Assembly: GCF_009914765.1 (NCBI RefSeq)
Contig: NZ_WYDS01000021.1
Location: 1-64,000, forward strand
Origin: Halodesulfovibrio sp. MK-HDV
Lineage (GTDB): Bacteria > Desulfobacterota > Desulfovibrionia > Desulfovibrionales > Desulfovibrionaceae
Direction of reading: 5' to 3'
Length of the DNA: 64,000 bases
Below are positions 17,397 to 25,865 of this stretch, in pieces (position 1 is the stretch's first letter; every line of letters starts with the position of its first letter). A program made the position numbers and the translations under genes. The notes beneath the pieces are model-generated. The model was given only the letters and a program-made list of their open reading frames with translations, was not told the DNA's origin and did no database searches.

Positions 17397-18155
17397 TTAT
17401 ATTTGGGTCAAATTTGCATACGGATTGAGTGAGAACTGTGTAGGAGCGTAGATTGCATGATCTGTATGTGTTGATAGTGCCCAGCGCTGAGTTCCGTATT
17501 CAAAATGCCACCATTCGCAGTGGAAGTTTACAAAGCCGGCTTGCGTCATAACGAAGTAGAGAAGACGTCTGTTGTAGAGTGCTTCTTCCTCACGTTTTGT
17601 TAACGTATGGCCTTGCTCCAGCTTATTTTCAAAATACTGAGTGTTGGAAATATCACCGGGAAAATCAAATGGGGCACCGAAGAAAAGCTTTTTACCTGCA
17701 CGATCTGCGATGACAACATCAACCGAGCCGCCTGTTGAATGCGGAGCAGGTGTGCTGACGTCTTTCATCGGCTTGGCAACATATTGCTGTGCCATGGTGA
17801 CAATCTTTTCTGCGGGCTTGTCCGGATACATGATTGCGAGCGCATTTTTGCATTCAGCAAAAAGGAACGACTGCACATCTGTTGATCTCCAGCCATCCAA
17901 AATAATGAGGCGTAGATGGGACGGGAGAAGGGAAGATGCGTGCTGTAAACGTTCAAGAACGCCTTCACGCGCGTAACATTCTGGCAGCGCACCGACAATC
18001 TGGCGTTCAAAATAAATTGAACGGCTGAGCATGTGCTCCGGCGCTAATGCGAGTGACACAACTTCTTCATGTGATTCTACAGAAGGGACAGCATAAACGG
18101 ATTCCCATGATGGTTCAGACAGTCCATGAATGGGTGGTACAATTTTATCAGGCAT
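17397..18155 (-). CDS. ddpX: D-alanyl-D-alanine dipeptidase, VanX/DdpX family
   Basis: A 252-residue zinc peptidase of family M15D. The metal motif SxHxxGxAxD appears as PHSTGGSVDVVI, the arginine loop as LILDGWRSTDVQ, and the terminal E-x-x-H as CEWWHFEYG. VanX enzymes cut D-Ala-D-Ala; without vanH/vanA genes nearby a murein-recycling or nutritional role is more likely than vancomycin resistance. No signal peptide, so it is cytoplasmic. Both ends of the gene occur again, decayed, at 19861-20170. Confidence 0.9.
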   Translation of the reverse strand: MPDKIVPPIHGLSEPSWESVYAVPSVESHEEVVSLALAPEHMLSRSIYFERQIVGALPECYAREGVLERLQHASSLLPSHLRLIILDGWRSTDVQSFLFAECKNALAIMYPDKPAEKIVTMAQQYVAKPMKDVSTPAPHSTGGSVDVVIADRAGKKLFFGAPFDFPGDISNTQYFENKLEQGHTLTKREEEALYNRRLLYFVMTQAGFVNFHCEWWHFEYGTQRWALSTHTDHAIYAPTQFSLNPYANLTQI

Positions 18156-18334
18156 GACAAATCCAGTAATATGTATAGGTCAACGTGCTGTAAATATCCC
18201 AACAAGCGCGGTAGCCAGAGGGATAGTTCCGGCACAAAAATAAACAGCAATTGGCAAATAAGCTTCAGTCAAACAAAAGGCCAGATATGTTTGAACATTT
18301 TTTCTAAAACAAGATTGTAGAAGCAGAAACTACC

Positions 18335-19387
18335 TTATTGTAGAAGAAGTCTCCTTGCCTCATTGTTCGCCCGTCGTGCATCCGCAATTGTTTGATCTAT
18401 CCATTCACGATCAATAATCTCGCTTAACCATTCGATGTATGAAGGTGTACTGAGTTTTTTGAACAAATCCATTTCTTTACGTGTCGGTTTGTAAATATGC
18501 ATACCTTTATTCCGAAGGTAGGTAATTCGCTTTTCGACCTGAGACTCCACAAATACACGGGTATGCCTATTCGCGGCATGTGCAGCATCGCGTAGAATAG
18601 AGCGTTCTCTAGTTGTGAGCCCGTTCATCAGCGTATTGTTAACCAGAAGGAATTGATCCGAGTACTGCACATTGGCAAGTGTAAGGTACTTTTGAACTTC
18701 GTAGAAGCTGCCGATGATGACATAGGTGAGCGGGTTCATTTGCCCATTTACTGTACCATCTTTTAATGCCTGATAGACCTTGGTCCACGGTAGAGTGCTT
18801 CCAGTGGCACCGAAGGCTTTATACATGGCTATCTGGCTTGCATCCATTGCTCGAAATTTAGACCCTTTAAAGTCTTTGGGTGAGTTAATAGGAGTTGTGC
18901 TGGTGAATGCAATAAATCCCCCTTCTTCAATTACTTCCAGTAAAAGTATGCCTGTCTGCTTGGTAAATTCTTTACGAAGTTTTGCCATCACAGGGCTTGA
19001 GTCAAAAAAGATATGTGCAGCTTTGTAGCTGTTAAAAAGGAATGGTACGTTTGTCGCAAAAATTTCTGGAAAAACAGCCTCCATACCACCAAATGATGCA
19101 ACGTTGATAATAGGATATTTCATGACCAGTTGCATCCGTTGTTGTTCGTTACCAAGTTGGCTGTTAGGCAGAAGTGTTATGGTAACTGTACCGTTAGTTT
19201 CTTTTTCAACAATCTGTTTGAAGTGGTTAGCAAAGACGTGCACGGCGTTATCCTTTTCCGTAGGTGCACCATTGTAACTCATTTTAATATTAGTGGCTGC
19301 TAAAGCGGCAATAGGAATTGTAACTAAAGCAAGACCAATCAGCATAGAGAGTTGGAATTTTTTCCAACAAAGTCCATGCAACGTCAT
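18335..19387 (-). CDS. TRAP transporter substrate-binding protein (DctP family), orphan
   Basis: A 350-residue periplasmic receptor. Starting at 19387 (GGAGGACGC upstream) it has a signal peptide ending near ALAA, then NIKMSYNGAPTEKDN, the LPNSQLGNEQQRM element, and the family core KGSKFRAMDASQIAMYKAFG with the ligand-carboxylate-binding Arg and PWTKVYQALKDGTVNGQMNP. A frame extends upstream to 19450 but gives a poorer signal. TRAP receptors feed carboxylates such as C4-dicarboxylates or sugar acids to DctQM permeases; no dctQ or dctM lies nearby, so partner and substrate are unknown. Confidence 0.88.
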   Translation of the reverse strand: MTLHGLCWKKFQLSMLIGLALVTIPIAALAATNIKMSYNGAPTEKDNAVHVFANHFKQIVEKETNGTVTITLLPNSQLGNEQQRMQLVMKYPIINVASFGGMEAVFPEIFATNVPFLFNSYKAAHIFFDSSPVMAKLRKEFTKQTGILLLEVIEEGGFIAFTSTTPINSPKDFKGSKFRAMDASQIAMYKAFGATGSTLPWTKVYQALKDGTVNGQMNPLTYVIIGSFYEVQKYLTLANVQYSDQFLLVNNTLMNGLTTRERSILRDAAHAANRHTRVFVESQVEKRITYLRNKGMHIYKPTRKEMDLFKKLSTPSYIEWLSEIIDREWIDQTIADARRANNEARRLLLQ

Positions 19388-19506
19388 TGCGTCCTCCAAT
19401 AAGGTTGTACTTGTATATATGTACTTTTTTGATAGCAGATTCCCCAACATAAATTAATGTAGCTATGTGTTCTAAAAAAGAAACTACATGTCAATATGTT
19501 ATAAAA

Positions 19507-20172
19507 TAACGCTATTTTTTCTTAGTACATCAAGGACACTGGCATTGGAGGCAACCCATGCAGGGTAGACGTCAGCGGTAATGGCAAGGATACAGGAGCC
19601 GATGCTTGTACTGGCAATAAGGATGGGGTCGGTACACATACGGATAGCGTATTCAGTAAAGGTAAGCCCACTTAGCACTCATACAGCACCATTTTGCAGC
19701 AGAAGTTTATCCGCCCTCCATGTGTGACGGTGCGCTATTTGTGGCAGCTTCTTCAGAAAAAGCGGTAGGTGCGGCAGGGCAAGCTCTACAGAATAGGTCT
19801 GTTTGATAGGTATAACTGCTTTAAGATTCTATGCCTTTCAGTGCCATGTGCAGTGCCCCTTTTGAATCAATACATGAGTCGCGGGCAAGGAGCGCAGGGT
19901 ACTTTTTGGATGCGGTGGTTACAGCGTGATATGAATACACGCTGTAACCACCGATGAAATATTTATATTTAGATTAAATTTGTCTACGGGGTGATCGAGG
20001 ACTGTGTAAGTACTTAAAAACGCTTTCACGGTGTAACATCCCAGCAGTGCACCGACTATCCGTCGTTCCAGATAAACAGAACGTCTGAGCGTGTGCTCCG
20101 TTGTTAATATGAGTGATACAATTCAACCATGTGATTCTACAGAAGGACAGCAGAACCGGATTTCCATGATGG
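19507..20172 (-). pseudogene. Decayed duplication: permease 3' end, thioesterase 5' end and VanX fragments
   Basis: Three segments match intact neighbours by direct reading. About 19507-19645 matches the end of the permease gene at 21085-21210 (shared CAAGGATACAGGAGCCGATG versus CAAGGATGCAGGAGCCGATG). From 19646 to about 19860 it matches the start of the acyl-ACP thioesterase gene (17062-17282), including GCGGCAGGGCAAGCT. About 19861-20010 matches the intergenic region and VanX C-terminus, and 20011-20165 the VanX N-terminus; some 500 bp of VanX are missing. Frames are broken throughout, so it is not coding. The permease-thioesterase joint falls on CGGATA, present in both parents. Confidence 0.85.
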
Positions 20173-20376
20173 CTACTCCTTGTACTCAAGAATATCACCA
20201 GGTTGGCACTCTAGGTATTTACAAATGGCATCCAGCGTAGATATGCGAACAGCCTTAGCTTTTCCAGTCTTCAATATTGATAGATTTTGTTCAGTAATTC
20301 CGATTGCTTTTGCTAGTTCGATCGATTTCTTTTTACGCTTTGCCAGAACCACATCTAGGTTAATAATTATGGGCAT
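20173..20376 (-). CDS. XRE-family (YozG-like) HTH regulator
   Basis: A 67-residue single-domain Cro/C1-type helix-turn-helix protein: MPIIINLDVVLAKRKKKSIE, the HTH LAKAIGITEQNLSILKTGKA, then ISTLDAICKYLECQPGDILE. This group typically sits next to a DUF2975 membrane protein, as here (11 bp downstream of it). It probably binds the twin palindromes at 20986-21030 and regulates its own operon; this is inferred. Its 3' end touches the decayed duplication. Confidence 0.9.
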   Translation of the reverse strand: MPIIINLDVVLAKRKKKSIELAKAIGITEQNLSILKTGKAKAVRISTLDAICKYLECQPGDILEYKE

Positions 20377-20387
20377 GAGAACTCCAG

Positions 20388-20930
20388 CTAAACAGTTAAT
20401 TGCTGTTCCTCAGCGATAACACGTCCTTCATCCATTACCCACGCAATAACAAAAACAATCCCTGCTACCATAAGCGTTGTAATTTCTGGTGAGCCAAGCC
20501 CTACACTAACAATTCTTTGTCCTGGAGGGTTTTCAAATGAAAATATGAGACTCTTGGCGGATTCATAAAATATTGATGAGAAAACCCAGAGAACAAGAGC
20601 TTTTGAAGTTTTTTTAAAAATACAGACATGCTCAAAGGAAAATATCACACCTTCCCTGTAGAAGGAAAATAGCTTCCTGATATTTATGAGCCCGTAAATT
20701 AGTGCAGAAAGAGGAAGTAAGCTAACAGCAAACCCTGCTAGCTGTAATTTTATTGGCAAAGGATTAGGACTCAAGTGCGTTGAACTAACATTTACGTTGA
20801 TTAATGTTTCAGGGAGGACGTTTATGAGCGCCCAGTAAGCGGCATCAAAGAGAGGGATTACAATTAGCAGTAAAGAAAATAGTAGGTGGAATTTTTTACT
20901 TAACTTTTTAATTTGTAACAAATTGTCCAT
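20388..20930 (-). CDS. DUF2975 membrane protein
   Basis: A 180-residue protein with four hydrophobic helices (about 15-35, 62-84, 110-130 and 145-165) and the family ending FVIAWVMDEGRVIAEEQQLTV, split here only by its own residues. DUF2975 proteins are commonly encoded just before a small XRE regulator and their function is not established; the pair may be a membrane-signal/repressor unit. The promoter region upstream has twin inverted repeats. Confidence 0.85.
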   Translation of the reverse strand: MDNLLQIKKLSKKFHLLFSLLLIVIPLFDAAYWALINVLPETLINVNVSSTHLSPNPLPIKLQLAGFAVSLLPLSALIYGLINIRKLFSFYREGVIFSFEHVCIFKKTSKALVLWVFSSIFYESAKSLIFSFENPPGQRIVSVGLGSPEITTLMVAGIVFVIAWVMDEGRVIAEEQQLTV

Positions 20931-20985
20931 AAGAATATCTCCCGTTTGATTGATTGGAGATTAAACGTAGCAAGGTTGTTATTAG

Positions 20986-21030
20986 AAAACAATAAAATCT
21001 TATTGTTTTACAATAAGATTTTATTGTTTT
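20986..21030. promoter_or_regulatory. Twin palindromic operators upstream of DUF2975-XRE
   Basis: A perfect 20-bp inverted repeat (arms 20986-21005 and 21011-21030). Each arm itself contains the dyad CAATAA-N4-TTATTG, at 20990-21005 and 21011-21026. The two dyads are exactly 21 bp apart, two helical turns, so two dimers could sit on the same face of the DNA. This is typical of an XRE operator. It is AT-only apart from a few bases, unlike the intrinsic terminators in the window. Confidence 0.6.
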
Positions 21031-21084
21031 GGAAACTAAAGAGATCTGTTGAAAAATTACATAGTAATCTATCATAAGCGAACG

Positions 21085-22305
21085 CTATTTGTTTCTTAGT
21101 ACATCAAGAACGTCGACATTGGAGGCGACCCATGCAGGGTAAGCGCCAGCGATAATGCCAAGGATGCAGGAGCCGATGCTTGCACCGATAATAAGGATGG
21201 GATCGTACACATACGGATAATCTGCAACGTAGTAGATAATGGTGATGATAACGAGAGAGACAAGGGCACCCAGAGTGCCGCCAATGCCGGACAGTAGACT
21301 GGATTCAAATAAAAATTGAGACATGATTGCGCTTCTACGGGCTCCGATGGCACGGCGGACGCCAATTTCGAGCTTTCGTGTTTGCACGAGCAGAATCATG
21401 ATGGATAATACGCCCATGGTACCGACGGAAAAGGAAATGGATGAGCTCATAAGTCCGAGAAGCCATACCAGCTGCAATGCCTGTGTTTTAAGTTTAGATA
21501 CATCTTTTGCGGAGAGCACAAGGAAGTCTTCATTAGATTTTCGTGTGACAAGATGTTGTTTCAACATAATTTCGTAGGCAGCTTGCTTTGCAACCTCTTC
21601 ATCCTTGTCCGAATAAAGAGTCATAAACACACCGGATACCCAGTCCTGGTTCGACATCCTACGCATGTAGGTTGTGATAGGGACAAAGACCTGTTCGTCT
21701 TGATCCGTTCCTGCGAGGTCACGCCCCCGCTTAGGCATGACGCCGATAACACGCAGGTTGGTGAGTCCATAGCGGACAATTTTACCGAGAGCTTGTGTGT
21801 GATGCTTGAAAAGCTGATTCGCAATGGTGAATCCAAGGATGCAAACCTTTGCCCGCTTTTCGACATCTTGGCTGGTAAAGAAATGCCCGAGCGTTACTGG
21901 TGCAGCACGAACTGATGGGAAATTTGCACTAGCTGCAATGAGTTGTGATTTTACAAAATTGCGCCGATAGCTGATGGTAGCGTTTTTGGTAACAAAGGCG
22001 GTTCCTTGTTTTACGTAGGGATTGTTCTCTAACAGAGCGTCGACGTCTTCCATTTTAAAGGTGGTGGTCAATCCGCCATAACGCAATGTTCCACTACGTC
22101 TGAAGGTCGGCTGTCCTGCCAGTACAACAAGCAGGTTTGGACCAAGCTTTTCAGTTTCAAGTCGAGCTTGTTCTTTGAGTGCTTCCGAGACGTGGATGAC
22201 CCCAGTGAGCGCGAGTGTACCCAGAAAAACACCAAGCATGGCAAGGGCAGAGCGTAGCTTATGCGCGGCAAGAGAGCGCAGGGCAATGCGTAGATAATTT
22301 AACAC
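21085..22305 (-). CDS. MacB/FtsX-type ABC transporter permease
   Basis: A 406-residue permease with one N-terminal helix (LRIALRSLAAHKLRSALAML, then GVFLGTLALTGVIHV), a large periplasmic MacB_PCD domain (about 45-265) and three C-terminal helices with the RKLEIGVRRAIGARRSAIMS motif of the FtsX domain. Such proteins do not pump through a channel but transmit ATP-driven motion to periplasmic partners. It overlaps the preceding permease by 1 bp; both belong with the MacB-type ATPase and HlyD adaptor now located 6 kb upstream at 29512-31487. The final 125 bp have a decayed copy at 19507. Confidence 0.9.
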   Translation of the reverse strand: MLNYLRIALRSLAAHKLRSALAMLGVFLGTLALTGVIHVSEALKEQARLETEKLGPNLLVVLAGQPTFRRSGTLRYGGLTTTFKMEDVDALLENNPYVKQGTAFVTKNATISYRRNFVKSQLIAASANFPSVRAAPVTLGHFFTSQDVEKRAKVCILGFTIANQLFKHHTQALGKIVRYGLTNLRVIGVMPKRGRDLAGTDQDEQVFVPITTYMRRMSNQDWVSGVFMTLYSDKDEEVAKQAAYEIMLKQHLVTRKSNEDFLVLSAKDVSKLKTQALQLVWLLGLMSSSISFSVGTMGVLSIMILLVQTRKLEIGVRRAIGARRSAIMSQFLFESSLLSGIGGTLGALVSLVIITIIYYVADYPYVYDPILIIGASIGSCILGIIAGAYPAWVASNVDVLDVLRNK

Positions 22306-23561
22306 TATCCATCTCCCCGAAGCGCGCTGATTGGATCAAGTTCTGCTGCTTGTCGTGCAGGGCTGAGGCCGAAAATAAGCCCGACAGCCATAGCTGCTCC
22401 CAATGCTGAAAGGAAGATTTTGAGCGAAAGCCGAATTTCAATAAGATTAAAGATAAAGAGCACCCTCGCCAACGCAATCCCCATTACAATTCCCAGTAAT
22501 CCTCCAATGATAGTCAGAAGAACAGCTTCAAATAAGAACTGACGCACAATGGCACCTTTGCTGGCGCCAATAGCACGCTTGAGCCCAATTTCCAATGTAC
22601 GTTCAGATACGGAAAGGTAGAACAAGTTTGCTAGAACAAAGCCGCCCACAATCATGGCCGTTGCAGCGGTGACCCCTAAGAAAATAGTCAACCCACCTTT
22701 GAGAGTAGAAAGAAATTGCTGAACTTCTTCCGCGGAAAGAATGGTGAAGTCGTCCGGCTCTCCTGGTTTAAGTTTATGCAAATGGCGCAGGAAGCTGGTC
22801 AGGTTGTCTACGTTAGCCTGCATGTTTTCTGCGTCGATGTATTTGATGCGTAAGCCTCTGAAGTATTGCCTGTCGGCACCAAAGCGCTGCGCAAGTGTTG
22901 TGAGGGGAACAATGATGCGGTCATCAAGACTTGTACCGCTGCCGCCAGAGTATCCTCTGTGTGAAAGCTCACCGATAACTGTGAATGGTATAGAGCCGAC
23001 AAAGATAGTTTTACTGACAGGGCTTTCGTTTTTGGAAAACAGCGCGTTTGCAACAGTTTCGCCGATTAAGCAAACCTTCAAAGCCTGCGTTACATCTGCC
23101 TGTGTAAAATCTCTTCCAGAAATGAGCGGCCAGTTCCATGCTTCGCTGTAGTTGGCAGATGTTCCGATGATGCGTGAAACATTCCAGTTTTTGTTTTTGT
23201 AACGAATTGTTTTTCCGCTTACGGAACGTAATGGAACCACAAGGTATGTTCCTGGAAGAGAGCGTTTTATTTGTTTCAGGTCATTCCATGAAAGGGTCAG
23301 TGTTCGTTGCCCTACAGGGCGGTTGAAAATATCTCCACCGAGCACCAGTACGGCATCCGGTCCGAAGGACTCTGTCAGCTCTTCTGCTTTTTGATTTGCT
23401 CCGTCGTGGGCAGCAATAATGACTGTCAGAGAAGCAATCCCTAAAGATACTGATATGATAACAAAGAGCGAACGAATTTTATACGCCCACAGCGCTTGAA
23501 GCGCGAGGAGTCCTGTTCTGCCAAGAATGACTAAGTCTGATTTGAAGTTGTCAAGTTTCAT
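22305..23561 (-). CDS. MacB/FtsX-type ABC transporter permease
   Basis: A 418-residue paralogue of the next gene with the same architecture: N-terminal helix (ALQALWAYKIRSLFVIISVS), periplasmic domain, and C-terminal FtsX helices including RTLEIGLKRAIGASKGAIVR. Two different permeases allow a heterodimer, as in other HlyD-ATPase-permease-permease export systems for antimicrobial peptides, macrolides or lipoproteins. The substrate is unknown. First of two genes overlapping by 1 bp. Confidence 0.9.
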   Translation of the reverse strand: MKLDNFKSDLVILGRTGLLALQALWAYKIRSLFVIISVSLGIASLTVIIAAHDGANQKAEELTESFGPDAVLVLGGDIFNRPVGQRTLTLSWNDLKQIKRSLPGTYLVVPLRSVSGKTIRYKNKNWNVSRIIGTSANYSEAWNWPLISGRDFTQADVTQALKVCLIGETVANALFSKNESPVSKTIFVGSIPFTVIGELSHRGYSGGSGTSLDDRIIVPLTTLAQRFGADRQYFRGLRIKYIDAENMQANVDNLTSFLRHLHKLKPGEPDDFTILSAEEVQQFLSTLKGGLTIFLGVTAATAMIVGGFVLANLFYLSVSERTLEIGLKRAIGASKGAIVRQFLFEAVLLTIIGGLLGIVMGIALARVLFIFNLIEIRLSLKIFLSALGAAMAVGLIFGLSPARQAAELDPISALRGDG

Positions 23562-23659
23562 TCATGTCATTGTACCTGAGATGAATACTTGAACAAGAGA
23601 GATTGCGTATATATTCAGCGCAGTTTGAAGAATAATGAACTGTTTGGCAGGAAATTGCT

Positions 23660-23706
23660 TAAAAAAAGTGCGTCCGGCAACACGCACACACTGCGAGGCC
23701 GGACGC
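23660..23706 (-). terminator. Rho-independent terminator of symporter cassette 1
   Basis: GCGTCCGGC pairs with GCCGGACGC across a 19-nt loop and is followed by seven to eight T on the minus strand. It lies about 300 bp past the symporter stop, leaving a long structured 3' UTR. Confidence 0.85.
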
Positions 23707-23727
23707 TGGGGGATTCAAAAGAACTGT

Positions 23728-23827
23728 GATGCTCCAGGGAGGGAGCATCAATGACTGATGCCCGTGTGAAAGCAAGTTCGGGATGTTTTCAACCTAAGTA
23801 GATACATAAGGCAGGAAATGTATCTAC
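23728..23827 (-). ncRNA. Structured 3' UTR, possible sRNA
   Basis: Two further perfect hairpins precede the terminator at 23660: GTAGATACAT/ATGTATCTAC (23798-23827) and GATGCTCC/GGAGCATC (23728-23749). There is no ORF with a ribosome site here. Together with the terminator this could be a 3' UTR-derived small RNA of the symporter transcript. No match to a known RNA family is recognised. The rest of 23562-24006 shows nothing further. Confidence 0.3.
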
Positions 23828-24006
23828 AGAGACGTTTGTATGGAGTGAGACAGGCTCAACGCGTACACCAATCGTTCTTTTGAATAAATAAATATTGAAT
23901 GAGATTCCGTGCAGGTAGCAGAAAAAACACATGCTCTGTGCAGATTCAAATTGCTTCGAACTGCTGTGTTTTTTCTACTACCATACGGGTCTCAATTTTT
24001 ACGAAA

Positions 24007-25611
24007 CTACGAGCAGTTCTGCCAGCAAAGCTGGATGTGCTCTTTAGCGAGGCTGCGGGAAACAAGACTTACCCCTACAGCCAATGCAATAGATATCGGC
24101 AGAGCAACTACGTTCGGGTCAACCCACTGGAGGAGAAACATGGTGCTGCCCGGAGCTGCATCTGCAACAAGTGTTACTTTTCCAAACAGTGTTTCACACA
24201 GGCCGATAGCCGCTGCTTCTTTTTTATGGATGAACAGCATCCACAACATTGAAACGGTAAATCCACCGACTATGGAAACCTTGGCTCCAGTCTTTGTCAT
24301 ACCTTTCCAGTAAAGACCAAAAACGTATGCAGGTAAGAATGTTGCGCCGCTTAATCCAAAGAAGAACGCTGTAGCGCGTGCAACAATGGATGGAGGAAGC
24401 AGCCATGCCCATACAAGGGTGGCAATGATAGTAGCAACAATACCGAGTTGGCTGATGGATGATGCGCTCAGTTTGTTTTTACTACGCATGATGTTTCTTG
24501 AAACATCATGCGCAAGAGAGGTACCACCAATGTGGAACTGGCTGGAGAGGGTGGACATGGCTGCCGCAAACATAGCCAGCAAAAACATGGCAGAGAACCA
24601 AGGCGGCATAACTTTTTCAATAAAAATAGGGACAATTTTATCAAGGTTGCCATCAGCCATGTGAATGCTGATTTTACCAAACTGGTTGAAGAAAATTGCA
24701 TTGGAAAGTGCGCCTACAACGTAAACGACGCCAATGGTGAGCAGGATAAAAATGGAACCGTACAGAACAGCTCGGTTTAATTCTTTATCGCTGGAAACGG
24801 TCATGAATCGAACGGCAAGCTGTGGCTGAGCAAGTACGCCGATACCTACGCCGTAAACAATGGTTGTGTAGATAACGAGCCATAATGGTGAGCCTGTTTC
24901 TGTGCCTTGCGTCCAGCCGATAATTCCACCTTTCTGCAATGACTCAGGAACAAGATTTGCCATAGAAGTCAAAGCCTCATGTGCAGGTACAACGCCACCG
25001 AGCATGTAGTAGGTGTAGCCCAGTAAGAAGACCATCATGCCAACCATAATTGTTCCCTGAAATGCGTCTGTGTACATAACGGCTTTCATGCCGCCAGTAA
25101 TAACGTAAAGGGATAAGATGGCAGTAATACCTATAAGCATCCACTCGTATGGTAATCCTAAAGAAACTTCTGTCATGCGGCAGATACCGGTTAAAACCGC
25201 AGCAGCGTATACCGGAATGAAGAAGAAAATGATGCCGCCGGAAAAGCCTTGAATAAATTTTGAATGGTAGCGTTTGCCAAGCAGTTCCGGAAAGGTATGA
25301 CAGTTAAGAACTAAGCCCATGCGACGGGTGCGTTTGCCCAAAAACACCATCGCGATAAAAATTCCCACAAAAATATTTAAGAATGCCAGCCACAGAAGCG
25401 ACATGCCGAACATTGCCGCGACGCCACCAAAGCCGATAATGGCTGAAGTGGAAATAAAGGTTGCACCGTACGACATAGCCATAACGAATGGGTTAACAGA
25501 ACGTCCGGCGAGCATGTAGTCTCCGGCGTTTTTTGTTTCCTTCCATCCTTTCCAGCCTAAGTAGAAGACGATCCCGAAGTAGAGCAGTGAAGTAATCAGT
25601 TTGACGGCCAT
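24007..25611 (-). CDS. Sodium:solute symporter (SSS family), predicted tyrosine importer
   Basis: A 534-residue SSS protein with about 13 membrane helices; SSS transporters use the Na+ gradient to import solutes. It has GRSVNPFVMAMSYGATFIST (Na+-site helix), ITGGMKAVMYTDAFQGTIM and ALSTLSSQ as MSTLSSQFHIGG. It is nearly identical, by eye about four residues in five, to the protein at 26557-28152. It follows its small accessory gene by 14 bp with GGAGAAATACGAC before the ATG. Family membership gives only a general substrate class. The tyrosine assignment is inferred from the Tyr-rich attenuator leader upstream, on the logic that importers are induced when the cognate tRNA is uncharged. Confidence 0.9.
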   Translation of the reverse strand: MAVKLITSLLYFGIVFYLGWKGWKETKNAGDYMLAGRSVNPFVMAMSYGATFISTSAIIGFGGVAAMFGMSLLWLAFLNIFVGIFIAMVFLGKRTRRMGLVLNCHTFPELLGKRYHSKFIQGFSGGIIFFFIPVYAAAVLTGICRMTEVSLGLPYEWMLIGITAILSLYVITGGMKAVMYTDAFQGTIMVGMMVFLLGYTYYMLGGVVPAHEALTSMANLVPESLQKGGIIGWTQGTETGSPLWLVIYTTIVYGVGIGVLAQPQLAVRFMTVSSDKELNRAVLYGSIFILLTIGVVYVVGALSNAIFFNQFGKISIHMADGNLDKIVPIFIEKVMPPWFSAMFLLAMFAAAMSTLSSQFHIGGTSLAHDVSRNIMRSKNKLSASSISQLGIVATIIATLVWAWLLPPSIVARATAFFFGLSGATFLPAYVFGLYWKGMTKTGAKVSIVGGFTVSMLWMLFIHKKEAAAIGLCETLFGKVTLVADAAPGSTMFLLQWVDPNVVALPISIALAVGVSLVSRSLAKEHIQLCWQNCS

Positions 25612-25625
25612 GTCGTATTTCTCCG

Positions 25626-25787
25626 TTACTTATCGGTGCTTTCCTGCACCAACGATTCAATTTTTACTGTGTCCGGCGTTCCCGCGTTGTTCCAATTCGC
25701 AATGCCGTACGCAACACAGCCGATGGTGGATATGATGCAAAGCCAGTAAGGCAAAGCAGTCTCGATACTTCCGAGTCCTAACAGCAT
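25626..25787 (-). CDS. Symporter small accessory protein
   Basis: A 53-residue protein starting MLLGLGSIETALPYWLCIIS with one membrane helix (about 12-30, through IGCVAYGI) and an NWNNAGTPDTVK tail. AAAAGGAGGACATT precedes the ATG. Small single-helix proteins of this type are encoded directly upstream of certain SSS symporters and are thought to be accessory subunits. The gene lies between the attenuator terminator and the symporter, so its expression is under the same control. A near-identical copy serves the second symporter. Confidence 0.88.
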   Translation of the reverse strand: MLLGLGSIETALPYWLCIISTIGCVAYGIANWNNAGTPDTVKIESLVQESTDK

Positions 25788-25804
25788 AATGTCCTCCTTT
25801 TGCA

Positions 25805-25835
25805 TAAAAAAAACCGCAGGCTCTCACCTGCGGTT
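25805..25835 (-). terminator. Attenuator terminator of symporter cassette 1
   Basis: On the minus strand AACCGCAGG pairs with CCTGCGGTT (9 bp, loop TGAGAG), followed by seven to eight T, 18 nt before the accessory gene. The competing antiterminator pairs CCTGCGG inside the leader-peptide gene (plus coordinates 25885-25891) with the first arm CCGCAGG (25827-25833), extended by TCGGT/ACCGA. Between them lies the hairpin TGCGT/ACGCA. Confidence 0.88.
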
Positions 25836-25865
25836 CGTCGGTATAATTTCCATAATCTGTGCGTC

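Noticed and set aside
17397-18155. Vancomycin-resistance island based on VanX
   Set aside because: No vanH, vanA/B or vanRS; neighbours are thioesterases and a TRAP receptor. DdpX-type peptidases occur widely without resistance.
19974-20198. Small minus-strand ORF of 74 residues
   Set aside because: It is read in the wrong frame through decayed VanX sequence.
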